Assembly: GCA_030348875.1 (NCBI GenBank)
Contig: JAUCEP010000002.1
Location: 3,869,501-3,933,500, forward strand
Source: Ureibacillus composti
GTDB taxonomy: Bacteria > Bacillota > Bacilli > Bacillales_A > Planococcaceae
Direction of reading: 5' to 3'
DNA: 64,000 nucleotides
The notes beneath the pieces are model-generated. The model was given only the letters and a program-made list of their open reading frames with translations. It had not been told where the DNA came from and did no database searches. Shown piece by piece: positions 1 through 7,525 of this stretch; position 1 is the stretch's first letter; every line of letters starts with the position of its first letter. A program made the position numbers and the translations under genes.

Positions 1-905
1 TCTTGATAACCAAAAGGAATTCCCTCTTCCTCCATTAAAGGTAATAGAATTTCTAAGCTTTCTTTTTCAACAGCTTCGTTTAAGGCAGAGTCTTCATTTT
101 CATGATCCAGTAAAATTTGAAGTCCTTCTTCAGGATTATCTTTCACAAATTGTTGTCCCTTCGTTACCGCATTCCAGAACTTCGTAATCTGTTTTTGTTT
201 TTCTTTAAATGTATCTTCACCGGAAACAATTACTAGCTCATAGTTATCGGGTACTCCATAATCACTTGGTTTCAACAGTTTCATTTCGTATCCTTCTTTA
301 TTCAATAACACATATTCATGATTGATATATCCGCCAACAATCGCGTCTACCTTATCTGTTGCAACTGCTGGAATCAAATCCCAACTGACATCTGTCATTG
401 TTACGTTGTCAAAATCACCACCATCTTTTTTAACCATAGCTTTTACAACCTGTTCACTAATAATTGAAGATGGATACCCAACACTTTTTCCTTCTAGATC
501 TTTAGGCGATTTTATACCTGCCTCTTTTTTCATCATAATACTGTCTAATGAATGTCTAACAAATGCTGCAACTGATACAACCGGGATCCCTTCTGCTCTT
601 GCAAGGACTGTTTGATTTTGATAGCTAATAGCTAAGTCTACTTTTCCTGTAGCGGCTAATTTTAATGGGTCATTTGTATCTGCTGGCATTTCAATGTTAA
701 CGTCTAACCCCTCTTCTTCAAAAAACCCCTTTTCTTGTGCCACATATAAAGCAGAATGGACTGCGTTTGGATACCAATCTAGCATTATACTTAAGCTTTC
801 CAACTCCTCACTTTGCTCTGTATTATTTGTTTGTGATTCAGTATTACAACTAGCAAGTATCAAAGTTAGTAAGATAATCATAGAAATTGTTAACCACTTC
901 TTCAT
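1..905 (-). CDS. thiY: Thiamine-precursor ABC transporter, substrate-binding lipoprotein (partial)
   Basis: This is the solute-binding subunit of the ABC importer encoded with the next two genes. It is probably anchored outside the membrane and delivers a thiamine pyrimidine precursor (formylaminopyrimidine / HMP type). The visible 301 codons open with a signal peptide ending in the lipobox LASC (Cys20). An NMT1/SsuA-like fold follows, with MLDWYPNAVHSALYVAQEKG near residue 40, typical of ThiY and pyrimidine-precursor binders. The ATG at 905 has AGGAGATGG just upstream. The C-terminus lies beyond the left edge. It is last in a thiZ-thiX-thiY operon that follows TPP riboswitches. That context supports a thiamine-related substrate over sulfonates or nitrate; the exact ligand is inferred. 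Confidence 0.85.
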   Translation of the reverse strand, partial: MKKWLTISMIILLTLILASCNTESQTNNTEQSEELESLSIMLDWYPNAVHSALYVAQEKGFFEEEGLDVNIEMPADTNDPLKLAATGKVDLAISYQNQTVLARAEGIPVVSVAAFVRHSLDSIMMKKEAGIKSPKDLEGKSVGYPSSIISEQVVKAMVKKDGGDFDNVTMTDVSWDLIPAVATDKVDAIVGGYINHEYVLLNKEGYEMKLLKPSDYGVPDNYELVIVSGEDTFKEKQKQITKFWNAVTKGQQFVKDNPEEGLQILLDHENEDSALNEAVEKESLEILLPLMEEEGIPFGYQ

Positions 906-919
906 TTTAAATCCATCTC

Positions 920-1690
920 CTAGTTTTCTATTTTCCATTTATTGATTGTTCGTTTTTCTAACCATGAAGCGAATGCAAACAGCAGAATTCCAACAATCGT
1001 TAAGATTGTAATTGCTGCAAATACACCTTCTGCATTTAAGTTGCCCGACATTCTTCTGCTGTAGTAACCCAACCCTTGACTAGCTCCTAGCCATTCACCA
1101 ATCGTTGCTCCTACCAATGCATAAACGATTGCCATTTTAAATCCTGTAAAAAATGATGGTAAGCACATCGGGATTTGTAACTTTTTAAAGATTTGTAGTT
1201 TTGTTGCGCCCATCGAACGTAGCAAATCGATATACTCTCTGTCACAAGACTTGAACCCGTCATATGTACTTACGACAATTGAGAAAAAGCAAATTAAAAC
1301 TGTAACTGCTACTTTGCTCCAGATACTATAACCGAACCATAGGATAAAAATAGGCGACAGCACGATAATCGGGATCATTTGAGAAACCACAATTGCCGGG
1401 TATAACACTCGTTCAATTGTTTTTGAAAAGAACATGCTGATTGATAGAGCAACACCTCCAACTACTGCTATAGAAAAACCAATAATAAATTCAAGCATTG
1501 TTGCGCTTAAATGTTTTACTAATAGGGAGTCCCAGTTTTCAACAATTGTTTGGATGACACCTGTAGGGGCAGGAATAATAAAATTTGGGACAACCTCTTT
1601 TCTTACAAGCCCTTCAACACCTATGAGTAGAGCGAGCGAGAAGAAAAGAAATAAATAATACTGCTTAAACCAGTTTTTGATTTGCTTCAT
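920..1690 (-). CDS. thiX: Thiamine-precursor ABC transporter, permease
   Basis: This 256-residue integral membrane subunit of an ABC importer has about six hydrophobic segments, starting near residues 9-26. The EAA-type loop that contacts the ATPase is visible as RSMGATKLQIFKKLQIP in the middle of the protein. It resembles BPD_transp_1 permeases of the SsuC/ThiX group. Its start overlaps the end of the ATPase gene by 26 bases, and the binding-protein gene follows after a 14-base gap, so the three genes are almost certainly co-transcribed and translationally coupled. The family assignment is firm. The thiamine-precursor substrate rests on the upstream TPP riboswitches. Confidence 0.85.
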   Translation of the reverse strand: MKQIKNWFKQYYLFLFFSLALLIGVEGLVRKEVVPNFIIPAPTGVIQTIVENWDSLLVKHLSATMLEFIIGFSIAVVGGVALSISMFFSKTIERVLYPAIVVSQMIPIIVLSPIFILWFGYSIWSKVAVTVLICFFSIVVSTYDGFKSCDREYIDLLRSMGATKLQIFKKLQIPMCLPSFFTGFKMAIVYALVGATIGEWLGASQGLGYYSRRMSGNLNAEGVFAAITILTIVGILLFAFASWLEKRTINKWKIEN

Positions 1691-2423
1691 TTGAAATCTT
1701 CTTCTCCAATTCTTGCCTTAACGTCACCATTTCATTTGAATGAATCATGTCAGGTTTACGAGGCCTTGGTAATTCTACTTTTATTTCTTCTAAAGTCTTA
1801 TTTTGATGTAGCAAAAGAATACGGTCGCTTAAGTATGCGGCTTCTTCTAAATCATGAGTAATAAAGATAATTGTTTTATTAAGATCCTGCCAAATAGAGA
1901 GTAGCCATGTTTGCAACTCTCTTTTTGTTAGAGCATCAAGAGCTCCAAATGGCTCATCTAGTAACAACACATCTTTACGAGTAAATAAAGCTCTTAAAAA
2001 AGATGCTCTCTGCCTCATCCCACCCGATAATTGCTTCGGTAATGCATTTTCATAATTCAATAGGCCAACTCGATCTAACCATTTCCTCGCGTCTTCCTTT
2101 GAAATGTGTGAGTCCTTTTGAAATTCAGAGGCAATCATAATATTGTCGATAATGGTACGCCACGGTAAGAGTAAATCTTTTTGAGGCATATACGCCACAT
2201 CTCCTAGTGAAACTTCTTGATTATTAATTAAAATTTGCCCTTGATCTTCCTTGAGAAGTCCTGTGATTAGTTTTAAAACTGTACTTTTACCGGTTCCGCT
2301 TTTTCCAATTAACGAGACAAACTCTCCAGTTTGGACTTCCATATTTAAATTGGAAATAACATGATTCTTTTGATCATTTTCATTGATAAAAGAGTAAGAA
2401 ACGTTCTTTAAAATAAGTGACAA
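1665..2423 (-). CDS. thiZ: Thiamine-precursor ABC transporter, ATP-binding protein
   Basis: This is the cytoplasmic ATPase of the thiamine-precursor importer, 252 residues. It has Walker A GKSGTGKST, a Q-loop region with MPQKDLLLPWR, the signature LSGGMRQRA, Walker B DVLLLDEPFGALD and the switch histidine in FITHDLEEA. The longest frame begins at a GTG at 2432, but that codon lies inside the Shine-Dalgarno TAAGGGAGG. A TTG at 2423 sits 8 bases after that site and gives an N-terminus MSLILKNVSYSF normal for the family, so I chose it. It is the first gene of the operon, about 420 bases downstream of the last riboswitch terminator. Confidence 0.87.
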   Translation of the reverse strand: MSLILKNVSYSFINENDQKNHVISNLNMEVQTGEFVSLIGKSGTGKSTVLKLITGLLKEDQGQILINNQEVSLGDVAYMPQKDLLLPWRTIIDNIMIASEFQKDSHISKEDARKWLDRVGLLNYENALPKQLSGGMRQRASFLRALFTRKDVLLLDEPFGALDALTKRELQTWLLSIWQDLNKTIIFITHDLEEAAYLSDRILLLHQNKTLEEIKVELPRPRKPDMIHSNEMVTLRQELEKKISNEANQKLV

Positions 2424-2559
2424 GTAGATCACCTCCCTTATTTGCTTTTTCTTATGGTATAAATCCCTAAAATAGTAATTTGCATTTCGTCTGATGAATT
2501 ATTCTCTTCTTCAATTGAGTAATAAATGCTTACAATGTAATATTTAAAAGCTTTTATTC

Positions 2560-2775
2560 TCGGGTACTGACATCCCCTCCAACAGATTAATAAGCGTTAG
2601 CCACACTCCAGAAACCGCGGCCTACCACTGAAGCCGCGTAAATGATCCGGAAAGTTTAGAAGGCCAAATTTTTGTGTGCGCGGGCCTTACATAAAGCACA
2701 AAGACAAGTCGAAAAGACACGTTTCAACGTGGCTTTGCGGCTTGTGTGCTTAGCCCGCTCTCCCCAAACACTTAA
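2560..2775. repeat. GC-rich intergenic element with several inverted repeats
   Basis: This stretch between the riboswitch terminator and thiZ is clearly richer in G and C than its surroundings. It holds several short self-complementary pieces, such as CACGTT-TC-AACGTG near 2720-2735, paired GCACAAAGACAAG / CTTGTGTGC arms around it, and repeated CCGCGGCC / GCCGCGT blocks near 2617-2640. No credible reading frame covers it. It looks like an inserted intergenic repeat or a structured part of the thi leader. I cannot confirm other copies from this window alone. Confidence 0.4.
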
Positions 2776-2844
2776 TTAGATTCATTATTAGAATAAACTT
2801 TTAGAAAGTTTTCCATGATTGCATTTTAATAAGTTCCATACGAA

Positions 2845-2884
2845 TGCAAAAAAACCACTTTCTACAAACGCAGAAAGTGGTTTC
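2845..2884 (-). terminator. Terminator of the promoter-distal TPP riboswitch
   Basis: On the minus strand a hairpin with arms AACCACTTTCTGC / GTAGAAAGTGGTT is followed by a run of seven U residues. It lies about 25 bases after the aptamer at 2909-2984, the normal spacing for a transcription-terminating riboswitch expression platform. Confidence 0.85.
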
Positions 2885-2908
2885 GTCTAAATATCACAAT
2901 GAGACTCG

Positions 2909-2984
2909 AAACTACTTCCCTACGCTAGAATGACCTAGATCAGGTTCAAAGGGTACTTCTCAGCCAACAATCGGACGCCCCTAG
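2909..2984 (-). promoter_or_regulatory. TPP riboswitch aptamer (promoter-distal copy)
   Basis: The minus strand carries the THI-box core: a GGGGCGTCC-type 5' segment, CTGAGA, ACCCTTTGAACCTGATCT and the 3' GCGTAGGGAAG. It binds thiamine pyrophosphate and should lower transcription of thiZXY when TPP is abundant. It has its own terminator at 2845-2884 and is the second aptamer met by the polymerase. Confidence 0.93.
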
Positions 2985-3035
2985 TAGATAAAAAACAATA
3001 TTAAATTAACACGTGCCATTTAGAACAGTGAATCT

Positions 3036-3074
3036 TACAAAAAAAATCCCACTCGGCATAATACGAGTGGGATA
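3036..3074 (-). terminator. Terminator of the promoter-proximal TPP riboswitch
   Basis: The minus-strand hairpin ATCCCACTCG / CGAGTGGGAT with an eight-base loop is followed by a run of eight U residues. It directly follows the aptamer at 3101-3184 and precedes the second aptamer, so each riboswitch is a complete unit. Confidence 0.87.
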
Positions 3075-3100
3075 TGAATAACAAATTGTCATGTCATAGC

Positions 3101-3184
3101 TCACTTCCCTACGCCAGTTCTAACTAGTTCAGGTTCAGAGGGTTTAGAACATTCGTTCAATCTCAGTCAATTTGACTCCCCTAG
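3101..3184 (-). promoter_or_regulatory. TPP riboswitch aptamer (promoter-proximal copy)
   Basis: This is a second THI-box on the minus strand with the same conserved parts: a 5' TAGGGGAGTC, CTGAGA-like and CCCTCTGAACCTGAACTAG elements and the 3' GGCGTAGGGAAGTG. Its internal arm between these blocks is longer than in the downstream copy. The two aptamers are in the same orientation, and the copies have diverged in sequence. Confidence 0.93.
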
Positions 3185-3270
3185 TGAATAAAATTATTAT
3201 ACTTTTCTATAACATTAACATTTTTTAGATATTTTGCAATGGTTTTTTGTTATTCACATTTTTGACTTCT

Positions 3271-4431
3271 CTATTTTCCAAATGACTCTTGATTTAATAC
3301 ATTAACCGCAAGAGTAGAAAAATAATTTGCAGCCACAATTAACGCATCTTCATTTAATTTATATTGTGGATGATGCCATTCTTTCGGCCCATCTACGCCC
3401 ACCCAAACAAAGAAGCCAGGAATTTTCGTTTGGTAATAGGCGAAATCTTCACCCGCTGGACTTTTCTCTGCCACTACAACATCGTAACCTAATTCTAACG
3501 CTGTTTCTTTAGTAACTGTTACAAAAGATGCGTCATTATCTACTACCGGTATATATGAATACCATCTAAATTCCGCTTTGGCACCTAAACTGCTTGCAAT
3601 CCCTTCAACTGTTCGTTTCATTAACTCTGGAACCTTTTCTCTAGCTTCATTTTGGAAAGTACGAACAGTGCCTTCTAGTACAGCTCTTTCAGGTATTACA
3701 TTCCAAGTTGTTCCAGAATGAATTTGTGTAATACTCACAACTACATTATCAAATGCGCTTAAATTTCGACTCACAATTGTTTGTAACGCTGTAATGATTT
3801 GGCCAGCTACAATAATTGGGTCAATCGTATTATTTGGAATACCTGCATGCCCACCTATTCCTTCAATTTCAATTTCAAAGCGGTCCACACTGGCCATTAA
3901 AGAACCTTCTTTAATTCCAATTGTACCTACTGGGAGATCTGGTTTATTATGCATGCCAAAAATTGCTTTGACACCATCTAATACTCCTGCGTTTACAACA
4001 TAAAGAGCACCTTGTGCAATTTCTTCAGCTGGTTGAAAAATAAAGCGTACTGTTCCTTTCAGTTCCGCGCGACGTTGTTGTAACAAAATAGCAGAGCCAA
4101 TGATTGAAGTTGTATGGAAATCATGGCCACACGCATGCATCACACCATCATTTTTCGAACTAAAAGGTACGCCAGACTCTTCTTTAATTGGTAAAGCGTC
4201 AATGTCAGCTCTTATTGCAATTGTTGGACCGCTTTTCTCCCCTACAACCTCTGCTACAACTCCAACCTCTAGCGGATATTCTAGAATTGTTATGCCAGCT
4301 TCAGTTAACCATTGACGAATTCTCTTTGTTGTTTCAACTTCATGCATAGAGAGTTCAGGGTATTCATGTAATTCTCTACGATAAGCAACTAATTTTTCTG
4401 CTAAAGAATCCACTACAGTTTGTACTACCAT
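3271..4431 (-). CDS. M20 family metallo-amidohydrolase (YxeP/HipO-like)
   Basis: This 386-residue cytoplasmic zinc amidohydrolase is of the type that removes N-acyl groups from amino acids or related amides. Metal-binding motifs are visible: HACGHDFH at residues 99-106, the Glu-Glu pair near 136-137 after IFQPA, and the dimerisation-domain motif GGHAGIPNN near 184. Length and motifs match the M20D group (YxeP, N-acetyl-cysteine and IAA-amino acid hydrolases). A ribosome binding site AGAAGGA precedes the ATG. It lies upstream of the tandem TPP riboswitches and is not controlled by them. The neighbouring thiamine-precursor importer raises the possibility of a YlmB-like deformylase role, but the sequence class does not specially favour it. 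Confidence 0.85.
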   Translation of the reverse strand: MVVQTVVDSLAEKLVAYRRELHEYPELSMHEVETTKRIRQWLTEAGITILEYPLEVGVVAEVVGEKSGPTIAIRADIDALPIKEESGVPFSSKNDGVMHACGHDFHTTSIIGSAILLQQRRAELKGTVRFIFQPAEEIAQGALYVVNAGVLDGVKAIFGMHNKPDLPVGTIGIKEGSLMASVDRFEIEIEGIGGHAGIPNNTIDPIIVAGQIITALQTIVSRNLSAFDNVVVSITQIHSGTTWNVIPERAVLEGTVRTFQNEAREKVPELMKRTVEGIASSLGAKAEFRWYSYIPVVDNDASFVTVTKETALELGYDVVVAEKSPAGEDFAYYQTKIPGFFVWVGVDGPKEWHHPQYKLNEDALIVAANYFSTLAVNVLNQESFGK

Positions 4432-4483
4432 TTTTTATTCCTTCTTTCTATCATCACACTGGTGATGCTACTTAAACAATGTG

Positions 4484-4987
4484 TTAAAACGTAATACGAA
4501 AAGCCTTTACAACAATGCCATCCTCCAACGGGATAAAGTCATTTTCAGGTAATCTTTTGAACCCTAGACTATTATATAATTTCACTGCATTTTCCATGAA
4601 ATCTGCTGTATGCAGCCCCATTGCCGTATAGCCTTTCGTCTTAGATCGCACTATACATTCTTCAATCAGTGCTTTAGCGACACCTTTTCCTCTTGCCTTT
4701 GGAGAAACTGCAAGCATACGTAATTCTGGATGTTCTAATTGATCGTCTACCAATCCTTTGTAAGCTTCTACTTCCGGTGAAAACAGCGCAACAGTTCCAA
4801 CGATTTCCCCATCAATCTCTGCCACCATTCGTTCAATACCAGGCTGATCATCAGAATCCGATAAAATAGATTGTTTTAATGCATTCCAATGCAGTTCGGG
4901 AATTTTCTTTGAATGTTCCTCGTAAGCTTCTAATCTAATTTCACGAATATAAGGCAATTCCTCTTTAATTGTATCCCGAATAATCAT
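4484..4987 (-). CDS. GNAT family N-acetyltransferase
   Basis: This 167-residue protein has a single GNAT domain. Motif A, which binds acetyl-CoA, is visible as LAVSPKARGKGVAKAL with the pyrophosphate loop RGKGVA at residues 99-104. The C-terminal motif B has AVKLYNSLGFKR near 134-145. The substrate cannot be read from sequence. It is clearly paralogous to the GNAT at 11594-12109, which shares the LHT...LY..GF spacing. GGGGAAGAC gives a good ribosome binding site. It lies in tandem with the M20 gene and the reductase-like pair, but whether they share a transcript is unknown. Confidence 0.85.
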   Translation of the reverse strand: MIIRDTIKEELPYIREIRLEAYEEHSKKIPELHWNALKQSILSDSDDQPGIERMVAEIDGEIVGTVALFSPEVEAYKGLVDDQLEHPELRMLAVSPKARGKGVAKALIEECIVRSKTKGYTAMGLHTADFMENAVKLYNSLGFKRLPENDFIPLEDGIVVKAFRITF

Positions 4988-5010
4988 GTCTTCCCCCTAA
5001 TATCTTTCTT

Positions 5011-6012
5011 TTATTTTTGTGGAATTAAAAACTTCTCTTCTTTTCCACTTAAAGCTACACGACCATGTGGTGTATTAAAAGTCGATGTATCTGGACCTTT
5101 TGGCAAAATATTTTTACTTTTTTGATCGTCACTCGCTATATGATTCGATAAATGATAGTGAACTTTTATTGCTTCAAAGTCTGTTGTATCTCCAAAACCT
5201 GGCGTTTGATATAAATCCCTTAAATAGCCCCATAGATTAAGGAAGTCAACAATCATATTTCGATTTGCTTTAAATGCAGAATAATAGGCAACATCAAATC
5301 TAGCTAACGTTGCATATAAACGAACGTCTGCATCCGTAATATAGTCTCCAAATAAAAATCGTTTCGTCGATAAGCGTTGTTCCAGTTGATCAAGATAGTT
5401 AAATAGTGAATCATACGCCTCTTCATAAGCTTCTTGTGAACGTGCAAATCCGCACTTATACACACCATTATTGACGTTATGAAAAATGCCATCACTTAAT
5501 TCATCAATTTCTGCACGTAAATGTTCTGGATACAAATCAGGAGCATTTTCTTTATGGAATGGAGCCCAAGCCGTTTCTAAGTAATTTGTTAAACGGAAAT
5601 AGTCATTGTTCACTACTTTTTTCTCTTGAATGTCCACAATTGCCGGAACAGTAGGCCGACCAGTATACTCTGGGTCTGCATTAAAATAAACTTCACTAAT
5701 GTACTGCACTCCTAATACTGGGTCAAGTCCACCTTCATCAAGTGAAAATTCCCAGTCAACACGTGGAATATTAGGACGCATTGGGCTTGCAGTTCCTAGA
5801 CTAATTACATCCTCTAAGCCAAGAATTCTTCTAACGATCACTGTACGATGTGCCCAAGGACAAACTGGTGACCATAACAAACGATATCTTCCTGCTTCTA
5901 CTGGTAAGTCTCCCACATTACTTCCGAAAGGAGTTGTAAATCTATTTTTTTGGCGATTAAATTTTCCCTTTTGATCTACCTCTAATGGTTTTTCCTTTTG
6001 TAAATTCCCCAT
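5011..6012 (-). CDS. Glutathionyl-hydroquinone reductase-like protein (Xi-class GST), copy 1
   Basis: This 333-residue protein is of the Xi-class glutathione transferase / YqjG (ECM4) family, which reduces glutathionyl-hydroquinones with a catalytic cysteine. The active-site motif PVCPWAHR holds Cys51. The thioredoxin-like half is followed by a helical GST C-terminal domain with GVYKCGFARSQEAYE and the RFLFGDYITDADVRLYATLARFD core, ending in HYHLSNHI. I prefer the ATG at 6012, because GGGAG lies only one base from the ATG at 6018 and seven bases from 6012. Its neighbour is a diverged copy. Many Bacillales make bacillithiol and not glutathione, so the physiological thiol is uncertain. Confidence 0.85.
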   Translation of the reverse strand: MGNLQKEKPLEVDQKGKFNRQKNRFTTPFGSNVGDLPVEAGRYRLLWSPVCPWAHRTVIVRRILGLEDVISLGTASPMRPNIPRVDWEFSLDEGGLDPVLGVQYISEVYFNADPEYTGRPTVPAIVDIQEKKVVNNDYFRLTNYLETAWAPFHKENAPDLYPEHLRAEIDELSDGIFHNVNNGVYKCGFARSQEAYEEAYDSLFNYLDQLEQRLSTKRFLFGDYITDADVRLYATLARFDVAYYSAFKANRNMIVDFLNLWGYLRDLYQTPGFGDTTDFEAIKVHYHLSNHIASDDQKSKNILPKGPDTSTFNTPHGRVALSGKEEKFLIPQK

Positions 6013-6027
6013 AGCCATTCTCCCTTT

Positions 6028-6990
6028 CTATTTCTTCTTACTTACAAGAATAGTATTATTTATTGTTAAGTTTTCACGGTCATGTGGTGTATCCCATCCA
6101 GAAACATCAGGGCCTTTAGGAACAATTTTTAATGGATTATCTTCTCCGTTTGAAGAGGCATAATACCCTTTTTTAATGGCTTCAAAATCAGTTGTATCGC
6201 CAAAACCAGGAGTTTGATATAAATCTCTAGCATAATCCCATAGATTCGGAAAATCAATTAAGCGATTACGGTTTGCTTTAAACAATGTATGGTAAACTAC
6301 ATCAAAGCGAACGAGCGTTACAAAGAGGCGTATGTCCGAATCTGTGATAAAGTCACCGAATAAATATCGTTGAGTGGATAACCTACTTTCTAGTTCATCT
6401 AATCTATTAAAGAATGTTTCATATGCCAATTCATACTCTTCTTGCGAATGAGCAGATCGACATTTATAAACACCATTATTAATATCGTTGTGTAATATTT
6501 TATTTAATTCATCAATCTCTTGGCGTAAATGTTCAGGATAGATATCTGGTGCACTTTCTTTGTGGAATGGTTTCCAAATTGTTTCAAGATCATTTGTTAA
6601 GTTCAAATAGTCATTGTGTACAACCTTTTTCGTAGTAACATCCACAATCGCTGGAACTGTTGCTCTTCCATTAAACCCAGGATCTGCATTCACATATACT
6701 TCGTTTAAGAAACGGATTCCAAGAATAGGATCAATTCCATTATCATCTAACGAAAATTCCCATCCATTTTCTGTACGAATCGAATTAACTGTACCTAGAC
6801 TTATGACATTTTCTAAGCCTAGAAGCTTTCGTACGATAACCGAACGATGTGCCCAAGGGCAAATTGCTGCCCATATAAGACGATATCTCCCAGCTTCTAC
6901 TGGTAATTCTTTTTTATTTCCGAAAGAAGCCATAAAAAAGTCATTACTAGTATTTTTTCTTGCTATTTCCCCATTACTTACCTTTGCCAT
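6028..6990 (-). CDS. Glutathionyl-hydroquinone reductase-like protein (Xi-class GST), copy 2
   Basis: This 320-residue paralogue of the next gene has the same organisation: the catalytic motif AAICPWAHR with Cys44, then the helical domain with GVYKCRSAHSQEEYE and RYLFGDFITDSDIRLFVTL, and a GYYASSN end. The longest frame starts at a GTG at 6999 directly behind AGAAGG. The ATG at 6990 has correct spacing and is chosen. It lies 15 bases upstream of copy 1, so the pair looks like a tandem duplication in one operon. Both keep the catalytic cysteine, so neither copy is obviously decayed. The substrate is inferred only at family level. Confidence 0.85.
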   Translation of the reverse strand: MAKVSNGEIARKNTSNDFFMASFGNKKELPVEAGRYRLIWAAICPWAHRSVIVRKLLGLENVISLGTVNSIRTENGWEFSLDDNGIDPILGIRFLNEVYVNADPGFNGRATVPAIVDVTTKKVVHNDYLNLTNDLETIWKPFHKESAPDIYPEHLRQEIDELNKILHNDINNGVYKCRSAHSQEEYELAYETFFNRLDELESRLSTQRYLFGDFITDSDIRLFVTLVRFDVVYHTLFKANRNRLIDFPNLWDYARDLYQTPGFGDTTDFEAIKKGYYASSNGEDNPLKIVPKGPDVSGWDTPHDRENLTINNTILVSKKK

Positions 6991-7206
6991 CCCATACACC
7001 TTCTTTTTTTATTATTAATTTAACGATATGCTTTAAATATAAAGTAACTATTAGAACAATAAAACATAGTTAATTTATCGGTTTAATAAATTTTAATACG
7101 AAATCCCCTCGAACTCAAGATTTTAGTTTAAGAAATATTTGAACAATTCACCCAAACATATTTCTTCAGCAAAAGAAGGACATTCCAAGTTTGGAATGCC
7201 TAAAAA

Positions 7207-7383
7207 TTATTGAAGTTTTCGTTTTACTTCTTCCGTATCTGTATCACTAAAAACTTTTGTATTATGGCCACCAGTTTTTGCTAGCAATTCATATACTTCT
7301 TTATAAGATAAACCAGACTCTGCATTTTTTCTTTTTACTTCTTCAATATCTGTTCCCGCTTCTGTAAAGCGATGCTGATTCAT
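7207..7383 (-). CDS. Small gamma-type SASP-like protein
   Basis: This 58-residue gene begins with MNQHRFTEAGTDIEEVKRKN, nearly the same N-terminus as the gamma-SASP next door. It then has SYKEVYELLAKTGGHN and ends with a second short copy of the motif, SDTDTEEVKRKLQ. The ATG has GGAGG seven bases upstream. A probable forespore promoter lies at 7404-7432. It lacks the Gln- and Asn-rich body of a storage SASP, so it may have a different spore role. It sits 143 bases downstream of the larger SASP gene, on the same strand. I do not know a named counterpart. Confidence 0.75.
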   Translation of the reverse strand: MNQHRFTEAGTDIEEVKRKNAESGLSYKEVYELLAKTGGHNTKVFSDTDTEEVKRKLQ

Positions 7384-7403
7384 TTATAATCCTCCATTTA
7401 ATG

Positions 7404-7432
7404 AATTATGATTTTTTTATTTAATGGTATAA
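7404..7432 (-). promoter_or_regulatory. Possible sigma-G-type promoter for the small SASP-like gene
   Basis: On the minus strand a -35-like TTATA and a -10-like CATAATT are separated by 17 bases and lie just upstream of the ribosome binding site. The pattern resembles sigma-G promoters of ssp genes. The match is partial and the region is very AT-rich. Confidence 0.35.
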
Positions 7433-7490
7433 ATCAGAACTAATTGTCCATTGTATATATAACCATTATTTCCTACTTTAATTTATAATT

Positions 7491-7523
7491 AAATAAACGC
7501 CCCTTATAAGAGGCGTTTATTTA
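7491..7523 (-). terminator. Terminator after the gamma-SASP gene
   Basis: The inverted repeat AAATAAACGCC / GGCGTTTATTT encloses a short loop and ends just after the SASP stop codon. The A/T-rich arms supply a U-run in either direction. Confidence 0.75.
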
Positions 7524-7525
7524 GA

